Assembly: GCF_016698645.1 (NCBI RefSeq)
Contig: NZ_CP068047.1
Span: forward strand, 2,701,001 to 2,765,000
Direction: 5' to 3'
Length of the DNA stretch: 64,000 nt
Source: Devosia oryziradicis
Lineage (GTDB): Bacteria > Pseudomonadota > Alphaproteobacteria > Rhizobiales > Devosiaceae
Position numbers and translations under genes: made by a program. The notes below the pieces were generated by a model that searched no databases, had not been told where the DNA came from, and saw only the letters and a list, made by a program, of their open reading frames with translations. Below are positions 1 through 9,010 of this stretch, piece after piece (position 1 is the first letter of the stretch; each line of letters starts with the position of its first letter).

Positions 1-952
1 AAGTAAAGCCGCCGCCCATCGCTTCGAGCATGACGAGGTCGCCCTGCTTGATCCGGCCATCGGCCACGGCGGTGCTCAAGGCCAGTGGCACGGAGGCGGC
101 TGAGGTGTTGGCATGAAGGTCCACGGTGAGGACCACCTTTTCGGGCGGCAGGCCGAGCTTGTTGCCGGCGCCCTCGATGATCCGGCGGTTCGCCTGGTGC
201 GGCACGAACCAGTCGAGGTCATCAACGGTGTATCCGGTCTTTTCGAGGGTGGCATAGACCACGTCGGTAATCTTGCCCACGGCATGGCGGAAGACTTCGG
301 GGCCCTGCATGTGCACGTGGCCGGTGGTGCCCGTCGTGGACGGACCGCCATCGACATAGAGCTTGTCCCAATGGTGGCCGTCGGACCGAAGCGCCGAGGC
401 CAGAACGCCACGCTCCGGCGCATCGTCGACAAGCTCGATCTTCTCGAGCACCACGGCCCCTGCCCCGTCGCCGAACAGCACGCAGGTCGTACGGTCGGTC
501 CAATCGAGCAGGCGGGAGAAGGTCTCGGCGCCGATCACCAGAGCGCGGGTCGCGAGGCCATTCTTGATGTAGCTGTCAGCCGTAGCGATGGCGTAGACGA
601 AACCGGAACACACCGCCTGGATGTCGAATGCCATGCCGTGATGAATGCCCAGCTTCATCTGCACCAGCGTTGCGGCGGCCGGAAAGGTATAGTCGGGTGT
701 CGTAGTGGCCACCACGATCAGATCGATATCCTCTGGCGTGACGCCTGCCGCAACCATGGCCTTGCGGGCGGCTTCCACCGCCAGGTCCGACGTGAACTGC
801 CCTTCGGCAGCGATATGGCGCTCCTTGATGCCAACGCGCTGCTGAATCCACTCGTCGGTCGTATCGACCATGGTGGCCAACTCGGCGTTGGTCAGCACCT
901 TCTCGGGAAGATAGCCGCCGACACCGCGGATGATGGTACGCGTCTTGGTCAC
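1..952 (-). CDS. fabH: beta-ketoacyl-ACP synthase III (FabH), 3' end cut by window
   Basis: Condenses acetyl-CoA with malonyl-ACP to start fatty acid synthesis in the cytosol. The translation has the active-site cysteine in AVCSGF at about residue 115, the histidine in VPHQANRR and the asparagine in HANTSAAS. Only about ten C-terminal codons should be missing beyond base 1, since the frame reaches LEAMGGGFT at the window edge. The start is a GTG whose first bases overlap the plsX TGA (GTGA), typical of translational coupling. It follows plsX in the conserved alphaproteobacterial DUF177-plsX-fabH order. The family assignment is certain; the GTG start is very likely. Confidence 0.96.
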   Translation of the reverse strand, partial: MTKTRTIIRGVGGYLPEKVLTNAELATMVDTTDEWIQQRVGIKERHIAAEGQFTSDLAVEAARKAMVAAGVTPEDIDLIVVATTTPDYTFPAAATLVQMKLGIHHGMAFDIQAVCSGFVYAIATADSYIKNGLATRALVIGAETFSRLLDWTDRTTCVLFGDGAGAVVLEKIELVDDAPERGVLASALRSDGHHWDKLYVDGGPSTTGTTGHVHMQGPEVFRHAVGKITDVVYATLEKTGYTVDDLDWFVPHQANRRIIEGAGNKLGLPPEKVVLTVDLHANTSAASVPLALSTAVADGRIKQGDLVMLEAMGGGFT

Positions 953-2019
953 GCCGGTTTCGCCTCGGGTTCTGCTTCCGGAGTCTCGGAGACCACCTTG
1001 ATGGGGAAGCGCTGCATGGTGTCGCCGATCTTGTCGATGAGGCGACTGCGGGCCATTTCGTAGGAGAGGCTCAGCGCACTCTTGTAGCCAATTTCGTCCG
1101 TGCCGCCATGGGATTTGATAACGATGCCGTTCAGGCCCATGAACACGCCGCCATTGACGGTGCGCGGGTCCATCTTGCGCCGCAGGGCATTGAGCGCCGA
1201 GGTGGCAAACAAGGCCCCGATACGGCTCATGAGGTTCGATTTGAGGGCATTGCGGAGATACGATCCGACCTGTCGCGCGGTGCCTTCGGCGGTCTTGAGC
1301 GCGATGTTGCCGGTGAAGCCCTCGGTGACGACCACGTCGACCGTACCCTTGCCGATGTCGTCGCCCTCGACAAAGCCATGATAGGTGAAACCAGAGCCGC
1401 TGGCCTCGGTCAGGATCTTGCCGGCTTCCTTGATATAGTCGAGGCCCTTGACCTCTTCGGTGCCCACATTGAGCAGGCCAACCGTAGGGGCGTCATCATC
1501 GAACAGACAACGGGCTAGGGCCGAACCAAGAATGGCGTAGTCGACCAGTTGCTTGGCGTCGGCCCCGATCGTGGCGCCCATGTCCAGCACGATGATGTCA
1601 CTGCGCAGCGTGGGCCAGATAGCCGCAATCCCGGGACGGGAAATGCCCTGCATCGGCCGCAGGCAGAAAGTGGCCATGGCCATCAGCGCGCCGGTATTGC
1701 CGCCGGAAATGGCGACATCGGCCTCTCCGTCCTTGACCGACTGGATGGCCATCCACATCGAGGACGTGCCTTTGCCCTTGCGCAGCGCCTGGCTGGGCTT
1801 TTCGTCCATGGCGATCACCTGCTCGCAGTGTCGGACTGTCGAGGCAGGCTTGAGTTCGGAAAATTCGTCGAGCAGCGGCGCAATCTGCTCCTGCCGCCCA
1901 TGAAAGATGAAACGGGTGTTCTTGCGCTCGCGCAGGGCCAGGGACGCTCCGTGGATCACCGCGCGCGGAGCGTTATCGCCGCCCATGGCATCCACTGATA
2001 TTGTTATTGTATCGGTCAT
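949..2019 (-). CDS. plsX: phosphate acyltransferase PlsX
   Basis: Converts acyl-ACP to acyl-phosphate for the PlsY route to lysophosphatidic acid, as a peripheral membrane enzyme. The protein has 356 residues, the usual length, and begins with [11 protein letters not shown], the family signature; a [11 protein letters not shown] segment follows at about residue 105. The frame is open upstream to 2067, but the ATG at 2019 places the conserved N-terminus correctly. It lies 80 bases downstream of the DUF177 gene and overlaps fabH by four bases, so the three genes are probably one transcript. Confidence 0.97.
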   Translation of the reverse strand: MTDTITISVDAMGGDNAPRAVIHGASLALRERKNTRFIFHGRQEQIAPLLDEFSELKPASTVRHCEQVIAMDEKPSQALRKGKGTSSMWMAIQSVKDGEADVAISGGNTGALMAMATFCLRPMQGISRPGIAAIWPTLRSDIIVLDMGATIGADAKQLVDYAILGSALARCLFDDDAPTVGLLNVGTEEVKGLDYIKEAGKILTEASGSGFTYHGFVEGDDIGKGTVDVVVTEGFTGNIALKTAEGTARQVGSYLRNALKSNLMSRIGALFATSALNALRRKMDPRTVNGGVFMGLNGIVIKSHGGTDEIGYKSALSLSYEMARSRLIDKIGDTMQRFPIKVVSETPEAEPEAKPA

Positions 2020-2099
2020 TTCAGCCCGTTCTTTGCCCCGCGAGGGAGGCGGCCAAACATATCCCATCGGGGGGTCGGTGCAAGCCCCGGCGCCATGCG

Positions 2100-2645
2100 C
2101 TACCGATCGATATCGGTGGACTTCTTGAGTTTTTCGAGAGCGGCAAACGGGCTGGCGGGGCCACCGCCGACATCGATCCCGAGCGAATCGAGACTTTCGC
2201 CCGGCGCCCGCGGATAGGGGTCGATGGCCAGCGCAAGGGTTTCGATCAACAGAGCGCTGAGATCCACCTCCGGCCCATCGATGTGGTCGGGGAAGTCGTC
2301 ATCCTCGAGGTCGATGAATATCTCCGAGCCTGGAGTGGGCTTGTGGGCCTGCGCCTCAGGCAGGAAGACGCGATCGACGGGCTCGTCGATATGCTGCGGT
2401 ACCGGCTCGAAGGTGACCACCGATGGCTGGACGATATCGGCAATGAGCCGGCCCAGCGCTCGTATCCCGCCGCGCAGCGGCGCAACCGTCAGGGTGGCAT
2501 CGAAGCGGTCGACAGCGCTGACCTTGAGCATTTCCGCAAGCGCAGCACGCGTGGGCTCGTCGAGCGCAACGGTCAAGTCGCGCCCTGTCGCCGGCAGCCG
2601 ATCGATGCGAACGATGGCATCGAAAAGGGGAGACGGCGCGGTCAC
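2100..2645 (-). CDS. DUF177 / YceD family protein
   Basis: A 181-residue member of the YceD/DUF177 family, linked in bacteria to 23S rRNA accumulation and commonly found beside rpmF/plsX genes. The sequence is acidic in its C-terminal half, with the family-like segment LIETLALAIDPYPR near residue 136. The GTG start at 2645 overlaps the TGA of the upstream chaperone gene (GTGA). It precedes plsX in the same direction. The family call rests on sequence character and on position before plsX; the molecular function is not known from sequence. Confidence 0.88.
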   Translation of the reverse strand: MTAPSPLFDAIVRIDRLPATGRDLTVALDEPTRAALAEMLKVSAVDRFDATLTVAPLRGGIRALGRLIADIVQPSVVTFEPVPQHIDEPVDRVFLPEAQAHKPTPGSEIFIDLEDDDFPDHIDGPEVDLSALLIETLALAIDPYPRAPGESLDSLGIDVGGGPASPFAALEKLKKSTDIDR

Positions 2646-3169
2646 GCCGCGACCTCGAAACTGAGTGAACCGCCCGTGATGGCACCTACCGGCTGGCTCG
2701 CCAGTGCCCGATCCTCGGCAAGCAGGTAGGCTGCGAGGGCTTCGACATGCGGACCGGTCGCACCATCAAAGACGTTGCGCGACAGCACGGCCTGGAGGGC
2801 CTCAGCGTCGGCCTTGTCCATGGCCTCGTTCATCGCGGCCAACAGGCCAAAAAAGATGTTGCCCATTTTCTGGATGCGCTTGGGAACTCCCAGGTCGCCA
2901 ACGCCCATTTCGCGCAGCGAGCGGTCCATGTCCTTGAAGAAGAGGTCGAACACGGCCTGGCTGAACTCCTTCTGCTCGCCGGTTTCGGCGCGCAGGCGGC
3001 GGAACAGCAGCGCCATATGGAGGCTGATCATGTCGAAGCGCCCTGTCACCGTGTCGGGCACCAGCCACTCGGCGTAGAACCGGGGTTGCCGGGATTGCGC
3101 CACAATGGCGCTATAGACGGCGTAAACCGGTGCAGTAGCGGTGTTCTTGCGGAACAGGGACAGGATCAT
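2642..3169 (-). CDS. ubiquinol-cytochrome c chaperone family protein
   Basis: A 175-residue protein of the CBP3/UQCC1-like family (PF03981), which assists assembly of cytochrome b into complex III. Visible family features are the early tyrosine/tryptophan-rich segment ARFYAEWLVPDT-like near residue 30, the helix DMISLHMALLFRRLR, and the repeated aromatic/acidic stretch FDLFFKDMDRSLREMGVGD, followed by VPKRIQKMG. It is the first gene of the leftward operon with DUF177, plsX and fabH and overlaps DUF177 by four bases. It is divergent from bamE across about 155 bases, which should hold both promoters. Confidence 0.9.
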   Translation of the reverse strand: MILSLFRKNTATAPVYAVYSAIVAQSRQPRFYAEWLVPDTVTGRFDMISLHMALLFRRLRAETGEQKEFSQAVFDLFFKDMDRSLREMGVGDLGVPKRIQKMGNIFFGLLAAMNEAMDKADAEALQAVLSRNVFDGATGPHVEALAAYLLAEDRALASQPVGAITGGSLSFEVAA

Positions 3170-3325
3170 GGGATTGCGCTTTGCATCTTGATCGGCCTAA
3201 CAGGGGCGCCGGACCATTGCCAGCTTGCCAGACCGATGGCTTGGCAGTTACACATTCCGGCGGCTACAAGGGCCGCCGCCTTGCTGCCGTGCCTATAGTC
3301 GAGAGCCATCGAGAAAGTCAAATTC

Positions 3326-3775
3326 ATGCCCCTGCGTATCGCCTCCGGTTCATTTGCGCCGCTCGCCGCAGCAGCCCTGCTCGCAGTGACGCTCGCCGCA
3401 TGCACCAGCAGCAATTCGCTGATCACCAAGCGGACCCAGGGCTACGAAATCTCCGATAGCGCCATGGCGCAGATCCGGCCTGGCCAGAGCCAGCAGCTTG
3501 TGACCCTCGTGCTGGGTTCGCCGCAGTCGACCAACACGTTCGGCGACCAGTCTGCATTCTATTATGTCGAGACCAAGGTGCGTCAGACCGCGTTCGGCAT
3601 GACGATGATCGACTCGCGCACCGTGCTGGTGGTTTATTTCGACAAGAACAAGAAGGTCATCGACAAGGCTGTCTATGGTCTCCAGGACGGCAAGACGATC
3701 GCCATCGAGAGCCGTCGTACCCCTTCCTTCGGCGAAGACCGCACCTTCATCGACCAGATCCTGCAGTCGTTCTAG
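3326..3775 (+). CDS. bamE: outer membrane protein assembly factor BamE (SmpA/OmlA lipoprotein)
   Basis: Small lipoprotein subunit of the BAM complex that inserts beta-barrel proteins into the outer membrane. The 149-residue product has a lipoprotein signal peptide ending in a lipobox (LAAC, lipidated Cys26), followed by the SmpA/OmlA fold: the motif IRPGQSQQLVTLVLGSPQ matches the family core in which a short helix precedes the conserved LG-P turn, and later strands carry FYYVETK and RTVLVVYFD. It is divergent from the cytochrome bc1 chaperone gene and appears to be monocistronic. Confidence 0.94.
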   Translation: MPLRIASGSFAPLAAAALLAVTLAACTSSNSLITKRTQGYEISDSAMAQIRPGQSQQLVTLVLGSPQSTNTFGDQSAFYYVETKVRQTAFGMTMIDSRTVLVVYFDKNKKVIDKAVYGLQDGKTIAIESRRTPSFGEDRTFIDQILQSF

Positions 3776-3851
3776 CCCAACGTCGACAGCCCGCCCTCCC
3801 CGCTCTATGTTATCGCCGATCTGGCGGTAACTCTGATCGGCGAGCTGTTGC

Positions 3852-4952
3852 ATGTTGCATGAACTTACAGCTGGAAGACCGCCGCGTCTGGCGGCACTGA
3901 TCGCGCTCGCTGCCTTGTGGAGCGGCCCTGCCCTTGCCAAGACGAAGCTCCAGGGCGAACCATTGCGCCAGGCTTGCATTGGCGCATTTGGAGATCGGGA
4001 CCATTTCGACTGGGTCCCGCGCATGGGGCTCGCCAGTGCCCTGTCCGTCTGCGGTGCTGCGGTCGAGCAATTCCCCGACGATGCCGAAGTCCGGTTCTAT
4101 CATGCGGTGGCCAGGGACCAGTTTGCCGAGCGCGGCGGCACGCAAGATGACAACCTGTTCGCTACCGAGACTTATCGCGCGCTGGCGGATGACGGATTGG
4201 GCGTGGCCCAGTACGCACTTGGCACCATGTTCGACGAGAGTTCCGGCGTCAGCACGGGCGACGCTCTGAGCTACATGGAACGGGCCCGGGACGGCGAATT
4301 CGGCCAGTCGATCCGCTGCGAGGCGATCCGCACCTTCGGGCAGGCGGACCTCGACGGCAACGGGGCATCCTACGACGTTGCCGCGGCCGAGCAGGCATCG
4401 CGCGGCAACTACGTCTGCGCCGGTTATCTGACAGGGATGTATTGGAGCGGGTATGCCGCTGCCGACGATCTGCCCTTAAGGGTGGCCGACTACGCCCGCT
4501 ATGCGGCCGTGCACGGCGATCCCAATTCCATGGCTATGGTGGGCCTGTTCTACACCTATGGAACAGGGTCCACGGACATAGACTTCCAGTTGCAGGGCCA
4601 ATACGAAGCGCGCCAGGACGCGCAGCGGGCCGGCTACTGGCTGCTGCTGGCCTACTGGGCGACGAGAAGCTCGATGCGCAGCGACGTGCATTCCGATTTC
4701 TGGGAAGGACTGCACCTGCAGTCAGCGGAGGTGGTCGAGGCGATGCAGACGGCCCTTACGGCGCTCGACCTTTACGAGGGCGACCTGGACGGGAACTTTC
4801 TCCCGCCGACTGAACAGGCATTGGCGGCGTTTGAGGCCTCCGACATCGATGCGGTATTCCAGATGGTGCGTGCCAAGGAGAAATACGATCCGAGCCTGGG
4901 CCCGCGCGAGCCGCTGCGTATCGGCAGCGCAGCCATCCCGGCCGGTGACTAG
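3852..4952 (+). CDS. secreted Sel1-like repeat protein of unknown function
   Basis: A 366-residue protein with a probable signal peptide (hydrophobic residues 12-28, cleavage near ALA-KT). The mature part resembles Sel1/TPR-like helical repeats: segments such as GLGVAQYALGTMFDE, NYVCAGYLTGMYWSG and DPNSMAMVGLFYTYG each have the G-x-x-x-A-x-x-x-L-G-x-(M/L)-(F/Y) pattern. Several cysteines (CIGAF, SVCGAA, IRCEA, YVCAG) suggest disulfides in the periplasm. The stop codon overlaps the convergent ribD-nusB stop. I do not recognise the specific family; a scaffolding role in the envelope is only an inference. Confidence 0.75.
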   Translation: MLHELTAGRPPRLAALIALAALWSGPALAKTKLQGEPLRQACIGAFGDRDHFDWVPRMGLASALSVCGAAVEQFPDDAEVRFYHAVARDQFAERGGTQDDNLFATETYRALADDGLGVAQYALGTMFDESSGVSTGDALSYMERARDGEFGQSIRCEAIRTFGQADLDGNGASYDVAAAEQASRGNYVCAGYLTGMYWSGYAAADDLPLRVADYARYAAVHGDPNSMAMVGLFYTYGTGSTDIDFQLQGQYEARQDAQRAGYWLLLAYWATRSSMRSDVHSDFWEGLHLQSAEVVEAMQTALTALDLYEGDLDGNFLPPTEQALAAFEASDIDAVFQMVRAKEKYDPSLGPREPLRIGSAAIPAGD

Positions 4953-6664
4953 GCGCCCTTGCCCTCGCCCTCTGCCAGATCCAGACCCGCTTCCCGCGCC
5001 ATGGCGTCGAGCGTGGCGTTGACCAGGCCGGTGGCATCGTCTTCGTAGAATGCCCGGGCGACGTCGACATATTCGGTAATGACAACGCGCGGGGGAATAT
5101 CCTTGCGACGCAGCAGCTCAAACGCGGCGGCGCGCAGAATAGCGCGCAGCGTGGCGTCGACGCGTTCCACCGGCCAGCCGTCAGCCAGGGCGCGATCCAC
5201 GGCAGGGTCGATGGCCAATTGATGCTTGGCAACGCCGGTCACGATCTGGCGGAAGAAGTCGGCGTCGGCGGGCAGATACTGCTCGCCCTCGATTTCGCGA
5301 CCCAGATGATATGCGCCAAACTGGGCAAGCGTGTCCTCAAGCGTCGCGCGCCCCACATCCATCTGATAGAGCGCCTGCACGGCGGCCAGGCGAGCGGCAC
5401 CGCGCTGGTTGGCGGGTCGGTCGGCCTGTGGATTGCGTTTGGGGGCGTCAGCCATCGGTACTTTCATCTTTGCTGCGAGGCCAAACGGCCAAGGTGCTCC
5501 TGGGGAGGACGCAACCCCATAATCGCCTATGGCAGGAACTTCAACAGGGGCTCGGCCTCGAACTGCCAGCCGTTGCCGCTCATAAAGCGTCAAATTGTCG
5601 TCGCCGAGCACTTGCCGATCGACCTCGGCCAGCCCGGCGGCGGCCAGCGCATCCTCGATCGGACCATCCAGACTTGCCGAAACGGCGTCCTCGCCGAGTT
5701 CGCGCTGACCCTTGATCAGCGCGAAACGGTCGATCAGGTCGGCTTCCAGCAATGCTGTGGTGAGACGTCGGCCAGACTCAACGAGCAGGTTCTGGACGTT
5801 GCGCTGAGCCAGCACTTGAAGAGCTGCGGCCAGGTCCGGCCGCCCGCGATTTCCGGCGACACGGATGATTTCGACCGACGCTGGCGCGTCGACACTGGAA
5901 TTCGATTCTGCAATGACTGCAGTGCGATAGCCAGAAAAGCCGCCAATCAGATTCACCTGGCGATCAACGCCCGAGGCGCCTGCCAGAACCACACGCAGAG
6001 GGGTGCGCGAGGCAAGATCGGGCAAACCTACGGCCAGTTCGGCTTCGTCGCTGCCTGCCGTAGCAGCTCCGATCAGCACCGCTTCGGAGCGCGTGCGAAG
6101 CAAGTCGATCCATGCCGCGGCTTCGGATCCTGCGATGGCCGCCCTGGTCGCGCCATGCTGGCCGATCATGCCGTCGGCAGACACGATCATTACCGCGGTG
6201 ACGAAGGGCCGCTGCGCGCGGTGGCGCAGTGCATGGCCGGCATGCAGCGCCTGGGAGGGGCGGTGGTTGGCAAGGACAGCTTCGATGCCGGCCGACTGGA
6301 GCTCAGCCAGGCTGCCGCCTGCCGTGCGCAGGTCTGGATCAAGCGTACCGATCACGACCCGCATGATGCCGGCGCGGATGATGGCATCAACGCAAGGCGG
6401 CGTGCGGCCCCAATGATGGCAAGGCTCGATGGTGACGTAGAGCGTACACCCGGCGGCCTCGAAGCCCGCCTTGGCGATCGCCTCCGCCTCGGCATGCGGA
6501 CGCCCGCCCCTGGCAGTCATAGATCGGGCGACGAGAGTTTGCGTCTGGGGATCGACAAGCAGGGCGACCGAACCGGGTACATCTGCCGTCGTGCCAGCGA
6601 AGGGCCTGGCATAGCGCACGGCCGCGTCGAGCCACCGGCGGTCCTCTGTGGAGAGCTGCGTCAC
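4949..6664 (-). CDS. ribD: fused riboflavin biosynthesis protein RibD - transcription antitermination factor NusB
   Basis: One uninterrupted 571-codon frame. Residues 1-150 form the pyrimidine deaminase domain with the zinc ligands in HAEAEAI and [11 protein letters not shown]; residues 150-365 are the reductase domain, ending at NLTLYER, where a RibD normally stops. About 40 linker residues follow, then from MADAPKRNP (start at 5455) a complete NusB domain with [17 protein letters not shown] and [12 protein letters not shown]. RibD makes the ribityl-pyrimidine precursor of riboflavin; NusB acts with NusE in rRNA antitermination. The usual ribE/ribBA/ribH genes between them are absent. The ATG at 6664 overlaps the nrdR stop. 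NusB might also start internally at 5464 or 5455, though no good ribosome-binding site is seen there. Confidence 0.9.
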   Translation of the reverse strand: MTQLSTEDRRWLDAAVRYARPFAGTTADVPGSVALLVDPQTQTLVARSMTARGGRPHAEAEAIAKAGFEAAGCTLYVTIEPCHHWGRTPPCVDAIIRAGIMRVVIGTLDPDLRTAGGSLAELQSAGIEAVLANHRPSQALHAGHALRHRAQRPFVTAVMIVSADGMIGQHGATRAAIAGSEAAAWIDLLRTRSEAVLIGAATAGSDEAELAVGLPDLASRTPLRVVLAGASGVDRQVNLIGGFSGYRTAVIAESNSSVDAPASVEIIRVAGNRGRPDLAAALQVLAQRNVQNLLVESGRRLTTALLEADLIDRFALIKGQRELGEDAVSASLDGPIEDALAAAGLAEVDRQVLGDDNLTLYERQRLAVRGRAPVEVPAIGDYGVASSPGAPWPFGLAAKMKVPMADAPKRNPQADRPANQRGAARLAAVQALYQMDVGRATLEDTLAQFGAYHLGREIEGEQYLPADADFFRQIVTGVAKHQLAIDPAVDRALADGWPVERVDATLRAILRAAAFELLRRKDIPPRVVITEYVDVARAFYEDDATGLVNATLDAMAREAGLDLAEGEGKGA

Positions 6665-7137
6665 TCGTCGTCCCGCATCGTGCCCTGCCCGTTGGCGAGC
6701 TCGGCGAGGAAATCGCGGAAGTCGTCGGCCGCCGAGAAATTTTTGTAAACGGACGCGAAGCGCACGAAGGCCACGTCATCGAGGCCCTTGAGTCCGTCCA
6801 TGACATATTCGCCGATCTGGTCGGATGTCACTTCCACATCGCCGAGGCTCTCAAGCTGGCGCACGATGCCGGAAATCATGCGTTCGGTGCGCTCCGTCTC
6901 GACCGAGCGCTTGCGCAGCGCCGTATAGACCGACTTGGCGAGCTTCTCGCGATCGAACGGCACCTTGCGGCCGCTCTTTTTGACCACGGTCAGGTCGCGC
7001 AGCTGGACGCGTTCGAAGGTGGTGAAGCGGCCGCCGCATCCATTGCAGACGCGGCGGCGGCGAATGGCGCCGGAATCCTCGGTCGGGCGGCTGTCCTTGA
7101 CCTGCGTATCATCGTTGCCGCAATAGGGACAGCGCAT
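6661..7137 (-). CDS. nrdR: transcriptional repressor NrdR
   Basis: Zinc-finger/ATP-cone repressor of ribonucleotide reductase genes. The 158-residue protein starts MRCPYCG, giving the first zinc cysteine pair, with the second pair in [14 protein letters not shown] at about residues 31-34. The ATP-cone follows from about residue 48 ([16 protein letters not shown]) and ends with [13 protein letters not shown]. It lies nine bases after glyA and overlaps ribD by four bases, so glyA-nrdR-ribD/nusB is one leftward operon, an order common in alphaproteobacteria. Confidence 0.97.
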   Translation of the reverse strand: MRCPYCGNDDTQVKDSRPTEDSGAIRRRRVCNGCGGRFTTFERVQLRDLTVVKKSGRKVPFDREKLAKSVYTALRKRSVETERTERMISGIVRQLESLGDVEVTSDQIGEYVMDGLKGLDDVAFVRFASVYKNFSAADDFRDFLAELANGQGTMRDDE

Positions 7138-7146
7138 GAGGAACCC

Positions 7147-8451
7147 TTAGTTTGCGTAGATCGGAAAGCGCGCAGTGAGGGCCTTGACCTTGGCGCCCAC
7201 GGCAGCCTCGACGGCGGCATTGCCTTCCTCGGAATTGGCTTCGCGCAGGCCATCGAGCACCTCGACGATCAGCGCACCGATTTCCTGGAATTCGGCGATA
7301 CCGAAGCCGCGGGTAGTGCCCGCCGGTGTGCCGAGGCGGATGCCCGAGGTGACGAAAGGCTTTTCCGGATCGAACGGAATGCCGTTCTTGTTGCAGGTGA
7401 TGAAGGCGCGGCCCAGGCCCTGCTCCGCCTTCTTGCCGGTGGCATTCTTGGGCCGCAGGTCGACCAGCATCAGGTGATTGTCGGTCCCCCCGGAGACGAC
7501 GTCGAGACCGTGCGACTTGAGCGTCTCGGACAGAGCGCGGGCATTGTCCACCACCTGGCGGGCATAGGCCTTGAACTCGGGCTGCAGCGCCTCCTTGAAT
7601 GCCACCGCCTTGGCGGCAATCACATGCATGAGCGGACCGCCCTGGAGACCGGGGAATACCGCCGAATTGATCTTCTTGGCGATATCCTCGTCATTGGTCA
7701 GGATCATGCCGCCGCGCGGGCCCCGCAGGGACTTATGGGTCGTCGTCGTGCAGACATGGGCATGAGGGACCGGCGAGGGATGGACGCCGCCGGCGACCAG
7801 GCCGGCGATGTGAGCCATGTCCACCATCAGATAAGCACCAATGGAATCAGCGATCTCGCGGAAACGCTTCCAGTCCCAGATGCGCGAATAGGCGGTACCA
7901 CCGGCCAAGATCAGCTTGGGCTTGTGCTCGTGTGCCAGGCGCTCGACTTCGTCCATGTCCAGCAGATGGTCATCGCGGCGCACGCCGTAGGACACCACGT
8001 TGAACCACTTGCCGCTCATGTTGACCGGCGAACCATGGGTGAGGTGGCCACCCGAATTGAGGTCCAGGCCCATGAAGGTATCGCCGGGCTGCAGCAGTGC
8101 CAGGAACACGGCCTGGTTCATCTGGCTACCGGAATTGGGCTGCACGTTGGCGAAACTGGCGCCGAACAGCTGCTTGGCGCGCTCGATGGCCAGCGTCTCG
8201 GCGACGTCGACGAACTGACAGCCGCCATAGTAGCGCTTGCCCGGATAACCTTCCGCATACTTGTTGGTCATGATCGACCCCTGTGCCTCGAGGACGGCAC
8301 GGGACACGATGTTTTCAGAAGCGATCAGTTCGATTTCGTGCTGCTGACGGCCCAATTCATCCTGGATCGCGCGGGCGATTTCAGGATCACTGTCGGCCAG
8401 CGAGCCGGAGAAAAAGGTCGGGAACAGCGAGGATGATGTAGCGGTGCTCAT
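7147..8451 (-). CDS. glyA: serine hydroxymethyltransferase
   Basis: PLP enzyme interconverting serine and glycine while charging tetrahydrofolate with one-carbon units in the cytosol. The 434-residue length is typical. Landmarks include [10 protein letters not shown] near the N-terminus, the segment [10 protein letters not shown], and the PLP lysine in [13 protein letters not shown]. The C-terminus has the expected [15 protein letters not shown]. It heads the operon with nrdR and ribD-nusB. About 250 bases upstream are gene-free and probably hold its promoter. Confidence 0.98.
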   Translation of the reverse strand: MSTATSSSLFPTFFSGSLADSDPEIARAIQDELGRQQHEIELIASENIVSRAVLEAQGSIMTNKYAEGYPGKRYYGGCQFVDVAETLAIERAKQLFGASFANVQPNSGSQMNQAVFLALLQPGDTFMGLDLNSGGHLTHGSPVNMSGKWFNVVSYGVRRDDHLLDMDEVERLAHEHKPKLILAGGTAYSRIWDWKRFREIADSIGAYLMVDMAHIAGLVAGGVHPSPVPHAHVCTTTTHKSLRGPRGGMILTNDEDIAKKINSAVFPGLQGGPLMHVIAAKAVAFKEALQPEFKAYARQVVDNARALSETLKSHGLDVVSGGTDNHLMLVDLRPKNATGKKAEQGLGRAFITCNKNGIPFDPEKPFVTSGIRLGTPAGTTRGFGIAEFQEIGALIVEVLDGLREANSEEGNAAVEAAVGAKVKALTARFPIYAN

Positions 8452-8701
8452 GGAAAAATTACCTCGCTTGAGACGAAAGAGAACGGCATGGCGAAGGCTT
8501 TATCATGCTGCGAAGCGCGATTCCAAGGCCGTAGGGTATGGGATGGCATAGGGGCTCCCGGGGTTGCGGATGGGTGCCCAGGCGAGCGGCTCTACAAGGT
8601 TCGCGTTCCCCGATGGTTACCCATCTCTTCTCGCCAGTCGCGCGAACGCCGACAATATGGCGCAGAACGGGCGACAGGGGAAGTGCAAGCCGTCGAAACA
8701 A

Positions 8702-8914
8702 TCAGGCAAATTTGCCGGAAACCGGTGGTGGTGGGGCGGCCGTATCAGCGAGCCGCTTGCGCAGCTTGGCCAGCGCCACTTGCTGCATCTGGTGCTTGCT
8801 GGCGGAGACGGGTGTGACGACAATCACCTCTATGCCCGACGCGGCATCGATGGCAGCGACCCGCATCTGCTGGCCGACCTGCACAAACTCGAAATAGACC
8901 TCACCATCCGCCAT
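8702..8914 (-). CDS. DUF6898 family small protein
   Basis: A 70-residue cytosolic protein without signal peptide or membrane segment. It reads MADGEVYFEFVQVG and then a beta-alpha pattern with MRVAAIDAASGIEVIVVTP, followed by a basic helix and a proline-rich tail. I recognise it as the short Hyphomicrobiales family DUF6898, of unknown function, often found near glyA. It is separated from glyA by 250 bases and from the upstream L,D-transpeptidase by a terminator-like hairpin, so it may be transcribed alone. Confidence 0.8.
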   Translation of the reverse strand: MADGEVYFEFVQVGQQMRVAAIDAASGIEVIVVTPVSASKHQMQQVALAKLRKRLADTAAPPPPVSGKFA

Positions 8915-8962
8915 CGCACATCCCCTGCCCTGACTTTAGCAGGATTTCGTGCGACGCAAAAG

Positions 8963-8990
8963 CAAACGCCCTCCGCGAGGGAGGGCGCCC
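8963..8990 (-). terminator. rho-independent terminator after the L,D-transpeptidase gene
   Basis: Inverted repeat CGCCCTC / GAGGGCG with a short G/C loop. Read on the minus strand it is followed by TTTGCTTTTGC, a T-rich tract, and lies just after the L,D-transpeptidase stop. Confidence 0.65.
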
Positions 8991-9010
8991 AATTGCTCGG
9001 GTGAGGCAGA

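Noticed and set aside
5219..6748. 509-codon plus-strand reading frame
   Set aside because: Antisense to ribD-nusB, with no family features or ribosome-binding site, while the minus strand has clear RibD and NusB motifs.
8452..8701. Possible glycine riboswitch before glyA
   Set aside because: The region was searched for paired glycine-aptamer helices; no convincing conserved core was seen.
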